Shown here: positions 1-5,128 of the stretch, in pieces
Position numbering within the stretch: position 1 is the first letter of the stretch
How the letters are laid out: the number at the start of each line of letters is the position of its first letter
DNA from: DATILL01 sp035476575
GTDB lineage: Bacteria; Actinomycetota; Actinomycetes; Mycobacteriales; JACQDL01
DNA length: 8,978 nucleotides
Assembly (NCBI GenBank): GCA_035476575.1
Contig: DATILL010000030.1
Coordinates: 1 to 8,978, forward strand
Reading direction: 5' to 3'
Translations under genes and position numbers: made by a program
Notes under the pieces: generated by a model
Databases searched by the model: none
Seen by the model: the letters and a program-made list of their open reading frames with translations, nothing else
What the model was told of the DNA's origin: nothing

Positions 1-41
1 CCATCACAGCCACACCGTGATCAGTGAGCACGACACGCGGA

Positions 42-75
42 GAGCCCGGTGCCGGGAAACTGGCACGCCGGGTTC
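42..75 (+). ncRNA. Group II intron domain V (catalytic hairpin)
   Basis: Exactly 34 nt, the usual size of domain V. The lower stem pairs 42-49 with 68-75 and includes the conserved G-U wobble (44 with 73). The catalytic AGC triad is at 43-45. A two-base CG bulge sits at 66-67 on the 3' strand. The upper stem 50-54 pairs with 61-65, and G55-C60 closes a GAAA tetraloop at 56-59. Every hallmark of the metal-binding active-site hairpin is present, so this copy looks uncorrupted. This is direct sequence evidence combined with the known domain V consensus. Confidence 0.85.
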
Positions 76-76
76 G

Positions 77-135
77 GGTCGGCGGCCTGCGGAAACGGAC
101 CGGCCGAAAGGCCAGCACCGCGCCGCAGGCCGACC
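77..135 (+). ncRNA. Probable group II intron domain VI
   Basis: A long stem immediately 3' of domain V. Bases 77-82 pair with 130-135, and 86-92 with 123-129, with CGG (83-85) bulged on the 5' side. An inner helix pairs 96-98 with 118-120, and a terminal hairpin GGCC-GAAA-GGCC lies at 102-113. Domain VI normally carries a bulged branch-point adenosine near the 3' end; A133 is the nearest candidate but is paired with T79 in this fold. At about 59 nt it is longer than many bacterial domain VI stems, so the assignment is by position rather than by a diagnostic motif. Confidence 0.6.
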
Positions 136-209
136 GCACTAACTCTCCGAAACGAGGAGTCGCCGGGAGTGATGTGATGGTTGAGGTTCCCGCCGTCAAG
201 GTCGAGGCC

Positions 210-315
210 GTCGGCTATGACCGGCGCGCCGCCGAGGCCGGGTCGGGGGCAGCTCCCGCAACACGGGGCCCGGACCAGGACGTTCCTCACCAAGGTCGGT
301 CCCATGGCCATCGCC
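210..315 (+). pseudogene. IS256-family transposase remnant (internal fragment)
   Basis: A short, frameshifted piece of a mutator/IS256-type transposase. Three reading frames, read in order, follow the conserved stretch that normally reads about LGYD-(K/R)-H...GSGNSRNGTRTKTVLTEVGPV. Bases 210-239 give VGYDRRAAEA, 245-268 give GGSSRNTG, and 268-315 give ARTRTFLTKVGPMAIA. Two frame changes are needed, around 240-245 and 266-271, so it cannot be functional. Similarity fades after about 315, where the VPRDR-like motif should follow. The match is from memory of the family consensus, not an alignment. It starts about 70 bases after the group II intron end, so the intron may have inserted near or in this element. 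Confidence 0.6.
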
Positions 316-414
316 GGCCGTCACCGACCCCGCCACCGCGGCGGGCGCGAGCGACTCCGTCGTCCTGGTACGGGGGTCTTCGCTGCAGGATCTGTAGACG
401 CCGACGGCCGGCCG

Positions 415-999
415 TTAACGGCATTCAGGTACGGAGCCATCGTGGCCGACGGGTACGAGGTACCCGGCATAACCCCAGCCTCGGTACTTATCGCTGGGCT
501 GGGAGTTCTGGACTGCCGTGCCTAGCTGATCCGTCGGCCATCGAAGCTTGAGCCATACCGGCCCTGGACCACCTGCGCCAAGAGGATCGAAGTTGTTGCG
601 TATCCGGCAGTCGACCCACGCAACAGCGCGCTCAGTGAGTGTCCCGATTTGCCTTCCGGCCCGGCCGGGATCGTTCCGGACCTTCAGCCCTAGTTCACCA
701 GCCCCAAGGATCGCGAACGGCCAAGGTCCAGGTCCTAATGGCTTAGTGCCCCGGCCAGCTATAAGCAATTGGGTACGGATTGTCTCGGCTGTGGCTTCTG
801 GATCTTGCAGTATCTTCACGGCGTTGTTGTTGACAACGCAGGAGTTTCTCTGACCACTTATTTGACAGTTGTTGCCATGGTTGTCGTTGGAGGAACCCTT
901 GGCGGGTCCGCCGCCGGGCGGCCAAATCTGAACGACAAGCGTGACGACAGCGACGATCGCGGCGACAACGCCGGCCCAGAGGCCGATCTTCTTGGCCAT
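415..999 (-). CDS. Membrane-anchored protein with SH3-like C-terminal region
   Basis: 194 residues from the ATG at 999. That start has GGGAG seven bases upstream; the in-frame ATG at 1005 has the same site only one base away, and longer versions run into non-coding-looking DNA. Residues 1-5 are basic (MAKKI), residues 6-23 form one hydrophobic helix ending in IWPPGG, and a Gly/Ser/Asn-rich linker follows with a Cys-Asn segment (NNCQISGQRNSCVVNNN). The C-terminal half resembles bacterial SH3-like domains: L-KVR...GTLTERA-VAWVDC, then VWLKLRW and WGYAGYLVP ending in VPEC. The two Cys in the linker and the two in the C-terminal half could form disulfides. It is probably anchored with its bulk outside the cell. 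No enzymatic motif is seen. Codons are richer in A/T at third positions than in the ABC operon, and the gene is flanked by transposase debris, suggesting acquisition by transfer. Function unknown. Confidence 0.7.
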   Translation of the reverse strand: MAKKIGLWAGVVAAIVAVVTLVVQIWPPGGGPAKGSSNDNHGNNCQISGQRNSCVVNNNAVKILQDPEATAETIRTQLLIAGRGTKPLGPGPWPFAILGAGELGLKVRNDPGRAGRQIGTLTERAVAWVDCRIRNNFDPLGAGGPGPVWLKLRWPTDQLGTAVQNSQPSDKYRGWGYAGYLVPVGHDGSVPECR

Positions 1000-1378
1000 G
1001 CTCATGCTCCCAGCATGGCACATGAAGACCTCGAGGGTCATACCAGGTGCCAGAGCATCGGCCTGTAGCGGCGCATCGCCCAGTTTAGGGATCCTCGGTC
1101 CCTCAAACTTCGACACTTAAGCCGAGTTTCGGGCGGCGTAGTGTCCCTTCTTGTCCGCTCCCAAACAGGCGTTTCAACCGCCTGACCAGCCACGATGGGT
1201 GGCACAACGACGGCGGCTCTGGTCGCCCGACTCGGCGCAGCGGATGGCGACGGTCGGCCTGGCAGACCGGGAGTCCCTGCGGGAGCTTGCGCTCAGGAAG
1301 CCGCAAGGACCCTCTAGCGTGCCACAGGCTGGGCGGTCCGAGGCGGAGCCTCACTAGTCTCCTGGCAGGCGCATCGCC
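1000..1378. other. Stretch without a convincing gene
   Basis: Open frames exist on both strands (for example 1151-1357 plus and 1103-1354 minus), but their products are Arg/Pro/Ser-rich, match no family I know, and lack ribosome sites. The stretch contains the upstream region of the minus-strand gene ending at 415, one good hairpin (1083-1108), and a CTTGCG/CGCAAG inverted repeat at 1286-1291 and 1302-1307. It may be further decayed mobile DNA leading into the IS110-like tail. Confidence 0.5.
1083..1108. repeat. Inverted repeat / hairpin
   Basis: GTTT-AGGGATC pairs with GGTCCCT-(C)-AAAC around a CTC loop, giving an 11-bp stem with one T-G pair and one bulged C at 1104. It lies about 85 bases upstream of the start of the minus-strand SH3-like protein gene. 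No T-run follows on either strand, so it does not look like a standard Rho-independent terminator. It could be a leader hairpin, an operator, or a relic of a mobile-element end. Confidence 0.4.
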
Positions 1379-1540
1379 TTGAACGACCGGCCCGCTGCCG
1401 CCGGCTGGACATGGGCCTTCGCCGCCGCCTCCTGCTCACCCGGCGCGCAGGCCCGCTACCCCCGCCGACGAGAGCTCGACGACCGGCACGTACCAGCCCT
1501 ACGCAACCGGCTCCTCGGCTGTCTGAACCACTGCCTGTTA
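1379..1540 (+). pseudogene. IS110-type transposase, C-terminal remnant
   Basis: The open frame from 1358 (after a TAG at 1355-1357) to TAA at 1550 carries, from 1379, the pattern seen at the C-terminal end of IS110/IS116-group transposases: WTWAFAA...SPGA-ARY-RRR, then ALRNRLLGCLNHCL. The family usually continues with a Tyr-Asp-Glu-containing tail. Here the match stops at HCL (about 1537), and the remaining codons belong to the end of the adjacent IS256-like element. No recognisable N-terminal or catalytic part lies upstream in the window. It is a truncated relic, apparently interrupted by the IS256-type insertion. Recognition is from remembered family consensus. Confidence 0.55.
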
Positions 1541-1566
1541 GAGGGACTGTAACTTCAATGGTGTAG

Positions 1567-1583
1567 CTCCTGAGGTGTAGGAG
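1567..1583 (+). promoter_or_regulatory. Hairpin covering the transposase ribosome site
   Basis: CTCCT (1567-1571) can pair with AGGAG (1579-1583), which is the ribosome-binding site six bases upstream of the transposase GTG at 1590. The loop is 7 nt. Such sequestration is a known way for insertion sequences to avoid translation from read-through transcripts, but the stem is only 5 bp. A GGTGTAG direct repeat (1560-1566 and 1574-1580) overlaps it. Confidence 0.35.
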
Positions 1584-1589
1584 ACACCA

Positions 1590-1767
1590 GTGACTGATGT
1601 GGCAGTGAACGGGGTGGCTGTAGCGGCCGCTGGCAAGGTCGTGGATGACCGGTTGGTCCGCGAGATGGCCGAGCGGGTCCGAGCCGGGGCTGCGGTTGAC
1701 CGGTGAGGATGGCCTGCTGGGCCGGTTGACCAAGCTGGTGGTGGAGTCGGTGCTGGAGGGCGTGATC
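1590..1767 (+). pseudogene. IS256-family transposase, frameshifted N-terminal fragment
   Basis: GTG at 1590, preceded by AGGAG at 1579-1583, opens a frame with DDRLVREMAERVRAG that stops at TGA 1704-1706. From about 1690 similarity continues in the next frame as GLRLTGEDGLLGRLTKLVVESVLEGVI, close to the conserved N-terminal region of mutator-type transposases (usually ...RA-EGLQLTGEGGLL-QLTK-VLE-ALEGE). The shift equals loss of two bases near 1684-1690, where a GCC-GAG-GGG-like stretch has become GCCGGGG. After 1767 the sequence diverges and the GYD and catalytic DDE regions are absent. Non-functional. Confidence 0.7.
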
Positions 1768-1818
1768 CTGGCGCGGTCAGGCAGCTCAGACCACATACGG
1801 GGACGATGTGACACCTAC

Positions 1819-1834
1819 GTCGAGACGGGTCGAC
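1819..1834. repeat. Short inverted repeat downstream of the MmcQ-like gene
   Basis: GTCGA (1819-1823) and TCGAC (1830-1834) flank a six-base spacer, 17 bases past the stop of the minus-strand MmcQ/YjbR-like gene. The stem is short and lacks a T-run, so it is at best a weak 3' hairpin for that operon. Confidence 0.25.
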
Positions 1835-1850
1835 AGCTAACCTGCGAAAT

Positions 1851-2207
1851 CTACTGTCCGGAAAGTCGGGCACGCACATACTTCGGCAGGCTGTCCACAA
1901 CCCGTTTGTACGCGTGCTCGACCATCTCACGCACCTCGTCGCTCGGGACGGTGCCGTCCAGCAGAACAGTGTTCCAATGCTTCTTGTTCACGTGGTACCC
2001 CTCGGTGACCGCGGAGTACTGCGCGCGCAGCTCCAACGCCAGGCTGGGCTCGCATTTGAGGGTCACCTGCGGCATCTCGCCACCGGGCTGCAGGATCGCG
2101 AACACCTTGCCTGCCACCTTGTAGACGTTGGCACCCGGGCCGAACGACTCCTCCTCGGTCACCTCGGGAAGGCCCAGGGCGAGGTCGTTGACCTCCTGGG
2201 GACTCAT
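1851..2207 (-). CDS. MmcQ/YjbR family protein
   Basis: 118 residues from the ATG at 2207. This is the usual length for the family and begins with the typical MSPQEVNDLALGLPEV helix. Family features seen are the N-terminal LALGLPEVTEEESFGPG, the strand VYKVAGKVFAIL, MPQVTLKC, GYHVNKKHWNTVLLDG near residues 79-94, and the closing helix ...VREMVEHAYKRVVDSLP. These small proteins have a double-wing (CyaY-like) fold and are called DNA-binding, but their physiological role is poorly known. It is last in the minus-strand operon, 45 bases after the membrane-protein stop. An in-frame GTG at 2249, three bases after that stop, would add 14 residues. Neither start has a clear ribosome site, and the family N-terminus favours 2207. 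Confidence 0.85.
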   Translation of the reverse strand: MSPQEVNDLALGLPEVTEEESFGPGANVYKVAGKVFAILQPGGEMPQVTLKCEPSLALELRAQYSAVTEGYHVNKKHWNTVLLDGTVPSDEVREMVEHAYKRVVDSLPKYVRARLSGQ

Positions 2208-2252
2208 GCCCGGCAGGATACCCGGCCGGCGTACGGTCACCAGTCGCACGGG

Positions 2253-3224
2253 TTACGTCGTCGCCGGGTCAGCCGGCGGCGGGGGCTGGGGCGCCACGGG
2301 AAGCAGCCGGGCGGCGACGACCGAGCCGAGGAGCCCGAACAGGACCGCCTTGATCGGGATGAGCAGCAGGAGCGCCATTCCGGCTCCCATGTTGTCGCTG
2401 ACGGCGTAGGTGGCCAGATCGGGTGCGCCGCTGGTGTGGAAGTCGCGGACCAGGCCGGCGTCGTAGGGCCCGCCGGCCGTCAGCAACGTCATTCCGACCC
2501 AGCCGAGGAACACGACCAAGCCGGCGCCGACGGCCCACAGGAACACCGCCTGGCGGCCGGTGCGCGCGGCTCGCCCGCGCCACGTGCCCGCGGCTCCGAC
2601 CGCGAGCGACCCTACCGGCACCGTCAGCAGCAACAGCATGTTGACGTACTGTTGCGTCCCGAACGAGGCGAACACGCCGACGACGACCCACAGGGTCGCG
2701 ACCAGCACACCGGCCAGCAGCGCGACGCGGACGGGGCGCAGCGACGGCAGGCTCAGCCGGTGCACGACCCGGCTCGCCGTCGTCAGGTAACCACCGAGGA
2801 CGGCGAGGAACACCGCCAGCTCGACCCAGGTGGCGGCCCCGGTGACCACACCCGGGTATCGGACCAGGCCGTAACCGACCAGGCCGACGGACGCGGCGAC
2901 TGCGGCCGCCACTCCTGCCACGATCGTGCGGCCGTGCGCATCGCGCCCGGGCGGTGCGAACACTGCCACCCGGGCGCAGCCCAGGACGAAACGCCAACGT
3001 GCGGACCGGGTGGTGAGCCCGGCCAGCTCCCCCACCATCGCCCGGCCCCACTCGGCGCGGTCGGCGGCCAGCAGGGTGACCGCCGCGGCGAGCAGCCGCT
3101 CCGGCGCGTCCCTCGCCTCGCCAGCGGGCAACACTCCCTGGTCCGAGCCCGGACCTGGACGCCGTCGCGCGCGGACCGCATAGGCCAGCAAACAGATGCC
3201 GAGCACGGCGATGAGGACAATCAT
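2253..3224 (-). CDS. Seven-helix membrane protein partnered with PadR regulator
   Basis: 323 residues from the ATG at 3224, which shares its A with the TGA of the PadR gene, with GGTGGGGG about ten bases upstream. Hydrophobic helices lie at about residues 1-17, 100-120, 126-149, 165-187, 192-213, 226-249 and 280-308. A cytosolic-looking segment at 42-90 contains LLAAAVTLLAADRAEWGRAMVGELA and RWRFVLGCAR. This motif is common in actinobacterial membrane proteins encoded directly after PadR-type regulators. The tail is Pro-rich. No catalytic or transport signature is seen. The translational coupling suggests the two proteins act together, perhaps with the membrane protein controlling or sensing for the regulator; that is inference. 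Upstream extension of the frame to 3467 overlaps PadR and is rejected. Confidence 0.8.
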   Translation of the reverse strand: MIVLIAVLGICLLAYAVRARRRPGPGSDQGVLPAGEARDAPERLLAAAVTLLAADRAEWGRAMVGELAGLTTRSARWRFVLGCARVAVFAPPGRDAHGRTIVAGVAAAVAASVGLVGYGLVRYPGVVTGAATWVELAVFLAVLGGYLTTASRVVHRLSLPSLRPVRVALLAGVLVATLWVVVGVFASFGTQQYVNMLLLLTVPVGSLAVGAAGTWRGRAARTGRQAVFLWAVGAGLVVFLGWVGMTLLTAGGPYDAGLVRDFHTSGAPDLATYAVSDNMGAGMALLLLIPIKAVLFGLLGSVVAARLLPVAPQPPPPADPATT

Positions 3225-3556
3225 CAGGCCTGCCCCCACCGCTGGCGCAGCACCGACGCCCGACCGTGGACCGGGCGCGGGTGAACGCGCGCGGCCTCCT
3301 CGACGCCACGGCCGGTGAGCCGATAGACGTGCCGCGGCGGCTTGCCTGGCGGACCCGGCTCCCACGCCGACTCCAGCAGCCCGCGGTCGGCCAGCCGCAT
3401 CAGGATCGGGTACAACGACCCCGACTTGAGGTGCACCTCCGCGGCCAGGTCGTAGCCGTACCGCCACCGGGGCGGGTCAGCGGCCAGCGCGGCCAGGACA
3501 CTGATCGTCTGCGCGGAGTGGGTGCGGGTACGGGTCACGGCCGTAACTCTACTCAT
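3224..3556 (-). CDS. PadR-family transcriptional regulator
   Basis: 110 residues from the ATG at 3556. The winged-helix pattern is clear. HSAQTISVLAALAADPPRWRYGYDLAAE is the first helices with the Tyr-Gly-Tyr-Asp motif, LKSGSLYPILMRLADRGLLESAWEP is the recognition helix with the SGSLYP(I/V)L signature, and PPRHVYRLTGRGVEEA is the wing and start of the C-terminal helix. The C-terminal dimerisation region is short, as in the small PadR-s2 type. It is first in the minus-strand operon and divergent from the lipoprotein/ABC operon, so it may regulate both. The ribosome site is weak; a GTG at 3538 is an alternative start that would keep the whole DNA-binding domain. A longer open frame up to 4279 is antisense to the lipoprotein gene and not credible. 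Confidence 0.9.
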   Translation of the reverse strand: MSRVTAVTRTRTHSAQTISVLAALAADPPRWRYGYDLAAEVHLKSGSLYPILMRLADRGLLESAWEPGPPGKPPRHVYRLTGRGVEEAARVHPRPVHGRASVLRQRWGQA

Positions 3557-3560
3557 GTAG
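3549..3560. promoter_or_regulatory. Candidate operator at the PadR start codon
   Basis: CTAC-TCAT-GTAG is an inverted repeat of four bases on each side of a 4-base spacer, centred on the padR start codon. PadR proteins commonly bind AT-containing dyads near their own start for autorepression. The dyad is short, so this is a suggestion only. Confidence 0.25.
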
Positions 3561-3635
3561 CACCAAGGAGCAAGGTCTCCGTGGAACGTCCTGGGCACAG
3601 CGCATGCGGCGAGGACGCGCCCTGGCCGGACAGCC

Positions 3636-3653
3636 GTCACATGCCTGTCACAT
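3636..3653. promoter_or_regulatory. 11-bp spaced direct repeat in the divergent region
   Basis: GTCACAT occurs at 3636-3642 and again at 3647-3653, 11 bp apart, that is one helical turn, within the 148-bp gap between padR and the lipoprotein gene. Such phasing is typical of sites bound side by side by a response regulator or similar activator. No convincing -35/-10 pair was found next to it. It lies about 50 bp upstream of the lipoprotein start. Confidence 0.4.
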
Positions 3654-3692
3654 CGAGCGCGGGGCAGCCTTGGTACCGATCCGCTACCGCGT

Positions 3693-3698
3693 GGAGGG
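3693..3698 (+). promoter_or_regulatory. Ribosome-binding site of the lipoprotein gene
   Basis: GGAGGG six bases before the GTG at 3705. It fixes the start of the lipoprotein, which directly opens a signal peptide. It is the only strong ribosome site before the permease end, since the next three genes start within overlaps. Confidence 0.75.
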
Positions 3699-3704
3699 AC
3701 CATC

Positions 3705-4418
3705 GTGCTGCCCGCTCTTCTCCGGGGACCGTGCCAGCTTGCTGGCGCGGTGGTGCTAGCGCTGGCCGCGGCCGGCTGTATGAGCCGCGCGGCGCCGCCA
3801 CCGGATGCCGGTACGGCGACGGCCACGCCCCCGGCGACGACGGCCTCGGTTGGTACCGCGGTGCCGTCGGGCTCGCCGGTGCCGGTGGAGAGCAACCCGC
3901 CGGGCGACATACCGGACTCGGTCGCGTACCTGCCGTGGACCAGCGCGGACCGGCGGGTGACGGTGACGCACCCGGAGGGCTGGGCGCAGCGGACCGTGCC
4001 AGGCGGGGCGCGGTTCAGCGACAAGCTCAACGCGGTCGCCGTGACGGTGCGGCCCGGCGCGCTGCCGAGCCTGGCGCAGGCCCGCGGGTCCGCGCCGGGC
4101 CTGGCCGAGTCGGGCACGGCCGAGTCGGGCACGGCCGAGTCGGGCACGGCCGGGTCGGGCACGGCCGGGTCGGGGCGGGCGTTCGAGCTGCGGGCGGTGG
4201 AGGCGGTGCGGCTGCCGGCCGGCCCGGCGGTGCGGGTGACCTGGCGGGTGAACTCCACGCCGGATGAGGTCACCGGCAAGGTGTACCGGGATGAGGTGGT
4301 GACCTACCTGGTCGGCGCGCCGGGCGGGCGGCTGGTGCGGCTGGACCTGTCCGGGCCGGTCGGCGCCGACAACGTCGACCCCTACCGGATCATGAGCGAG
4401 AGCCTGCGTGTCTCGTGA
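3705..4418 (+). CDS. Lipoprotein, likely partner of the ABC transporter
   Basis: 237 residues from GTG. The signal peptide has Arg7, a hydrophobic core at about 12-23 (LAGAVVLALAAAG) and a lipobox LAAAG-C with the lipidated cysteine at residue 25, so the mature protein is anchored outside the membrane. Residues 26-70 are a Pro/Ala/Thr-rich linker. A globular part begins at about 75 (YLPWTSADRRVTVTHPEGW) and ends in NVDPYRIMSESLRVS; this layout resembles PsbP/LpqN-like actinobacterial lipoproteins, but I cannot assign a family firmly. Residues 134-157 are a low-complexity repeat (AESGT units) that splits the domain. Its stop overlaps the ATPase start by four bases, so it is translationally coupled and probably works with the ABC complex, as substrate-binding or periplasmic adaptor protein. 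Confidence 0.8.
   Translation: MLPALLRGPCQLAGAVVLALAAAGCMSRAAPPPDAGTATATPPATTASVGTAVPSGSPVPVESNPPGDIPDSVAYLPWTSADRRVTVTHPEGWAQRTVPGGARFSDKLNAVAVTVRPGALPSLAQARGSAPGLAESGTAESGTAESGTAGSGTAGSGRAFELRAVEAVRLPAGPAVRVTWRVNSTPDEVTGKVYRDEVVTYLVGAPGGRLVRLDLSGPVGADNVDPYRIMSESLRVS
4103..4175 (+). repeat. 15-bp tandem repeat inside the lipoprotein gene
   Basis: About 4.9 copies of a 15-bp unit reading GGCCGAGTCGGGCAC. The first three copies are identical, the fourth has one change (GAG to GGG), and the fifth is partial with the same change. The unit is a multiple of three, so copy number can change without a frameshift, adding or removing five residues (AESGT or AGSGT). Confidence 0.9.
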
Positions 4419-5128
4419 GCGACCCGACCCCGGCGCTGCGGGCCGATGAGCTGTACCGCTTCTACCATGCCGGGCAGGAGGAGGTTCTCGCGCTGCGCGG
4501 CGTCACGCTGGCCGTACGTACGGGTGAGCTCGTGGCGGTGGTCGGCCCGTCTGGCTCCGGCAAGAGCACCCTGCTGGCCTGCCTGGCCGGCATCGACGAC
4601 CCGGACGGTGGTGCCGTGCACGTGCTCGGCCAGCGGCTGAGCCGGGTGCCGGAGCGGGACCGGGCCCGGCTGCGGGCCCGGTCCATCGGGGTGCTGCTGC
4701 AGTCGGGCAACCTCGTGGAGCACCTCACCGTCGCGCAGAACGTCGGCCTGGCGCGCGCTGTCGCGGGCCGCCGGTCGCGGCGGGCGGCCCGGTCGTCGGG
4801 GCGGGCCGCCCGGCCGCGGCGGACCACCCGGCCGCTGCTGGACCGGCTCGGGCTGGGCGGGGCGGCAGGCAGGCTGCCGGCGACGCTGTCGGGAGGCGAG
4901 GCCGCCCGCGCCGGGCTGGCGGTGGCGCTGGCCGGCGACCCCGCGGTGCTGCTGGCTGACGAGCCGACCGGCGAGCTGGACTCGGCCACCGGCGCGGAGG
5001 TGGTGGCGCTGCTGCGCGAGCAGGCCGACCGGCACGGCCGCGCGGTCCTCGCGGTCACCCACAGCCTGGCGCTGACCGGCCGCGCGGACCGGGTGCTGAC
5101 CCTGCGCGACGGTCGGCTGTCCCCATGA
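4415..5128 (+). CDS. ABC transporter ATP-binding protein (first of pair)
   Basis: 237 residues; the GTG start overlaps the lipoprotein TGA (GTGA). MacB/LolD-type nucleotide-binding domain: A-loop aromatic around Tyr17, Walker A GPSGSGKST at 44-52, Q-loop LLQSGNL with Gln96, signature LSGGEAARAGLA from 158, Walker B VLLADEPTGELD at 178-189 with catalytic Glu183, H-loop His216. ATP hydrolysis should therefore be possible. Oddities: the signature is followed by AAR-AGLAVAL instead of the usual QQR-VAIARAL, and an Arg/Ala-rich stretch of about 22 residues (119-140) is inserted between the Q-loop and the helical subdomain. It would power the FtsX-type permease in the cytoplasm, probably with the second ATPase as a heterodimer. 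Confidence 0.92.
   Translation: MSDPTPALRADELYRFYHAGQEEVLALRGVTLAVRTGELVAVVGPSGSGKSTLLACLAGIDDPDGGAVHVLGQRLSRVPERDRARLRARSIGVLLQSGNLVEHLTVAQNVGLARAVAGRRSRRAARSSGRAARPRRTTRPLLDRLGLGGAAGRLPATLSGGEAARAGLAVALAGDPAVLLADEPTGELDSATGAEVVALLREQADRHGRAVLAVTHSLALTGRADRVLTLRDGRLSP

Larger units (their letters stand above)
1..140 (+). mobile_element. Group II intron, 3' end (partial)
   Basis: The 3' terminal part of a bacterial group II intron, a self-splicing retroelement. The call rests on the domain V hairpin at 42-75 and the longer stem at 77-135 in the place where domain VI belongs. Bases 1-41 would be the 3' side of domain IV; any intron-encoded reverse transcriptase would lie left of the window on the same strand. 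The 3' splice site is not certain. Introns end in A-pyrimidine, and the AC at 138-139 lies 7 nt after A133, a suitable branch-point distance, but A133 is paired in the simplest fold. Whether the whole intron is intact cannot be seen here. Confidence 0.75.
1541..1767 (+). mobile_element. IS256-family insertion sequence, left-end remnant
   Basis: Left part of an IS256-type element. The boundary is placed at about 1541 because similarity to the IS110 tail ends there and an AT-richer leader begins, running up to the transposase start at 1590. The right boundary is where transposase similarity stops (about 1767), about 85 bases before the MmcQ-like gene. No matching right terminal inverted repeat was found in the window, so the rest of the element is missing. 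The exact terminal repeat is inferred, not shown. Confidence 0.5.

Noticed and set aside
24..551. A 175-residue plus-strand open frame starting near the intron.
   Set aside because: It runs through group II intron domains V and VI and then a frameshifted transposase relic, and ends antisense to the 415-999 gene, so it is not a real gene.
743..1021. A 92-residue minus-strand open frame.
   Set aside because: It overlaps the 415-999 gene in another frame, lacks a hydrophobic helix or any family pattern, and has no better start signal.
1914..3284. A 456-residue plus-strand open frame.
   Set aside because: It is antisense to the MmcQ-like and membrane-protein genes; the product is full of Arg, Gly, Asp, His and Gln with no fold or family, as expected for a high-GC shadow frame.
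3225..3467. Extension of the seven-helix protein frame upstream of 3224.
   Set aside because: It overlaps PadR in another frame and is Arg/Gly/Ala-rich; the ATG at 3224 has a ribosome site and overlaps the PadR stop in the usual coupled way.
3557..4279. N-terminal extension of the PadR frame to 351 residues.
   Set aside because: The extension is antisense to the lipoprotein gene, including its tandem repeat (read as Pro-Ala-Val-Pro-Asp), and PadR-s2 proteins are about 110 residues, matching the ATG at 3556.
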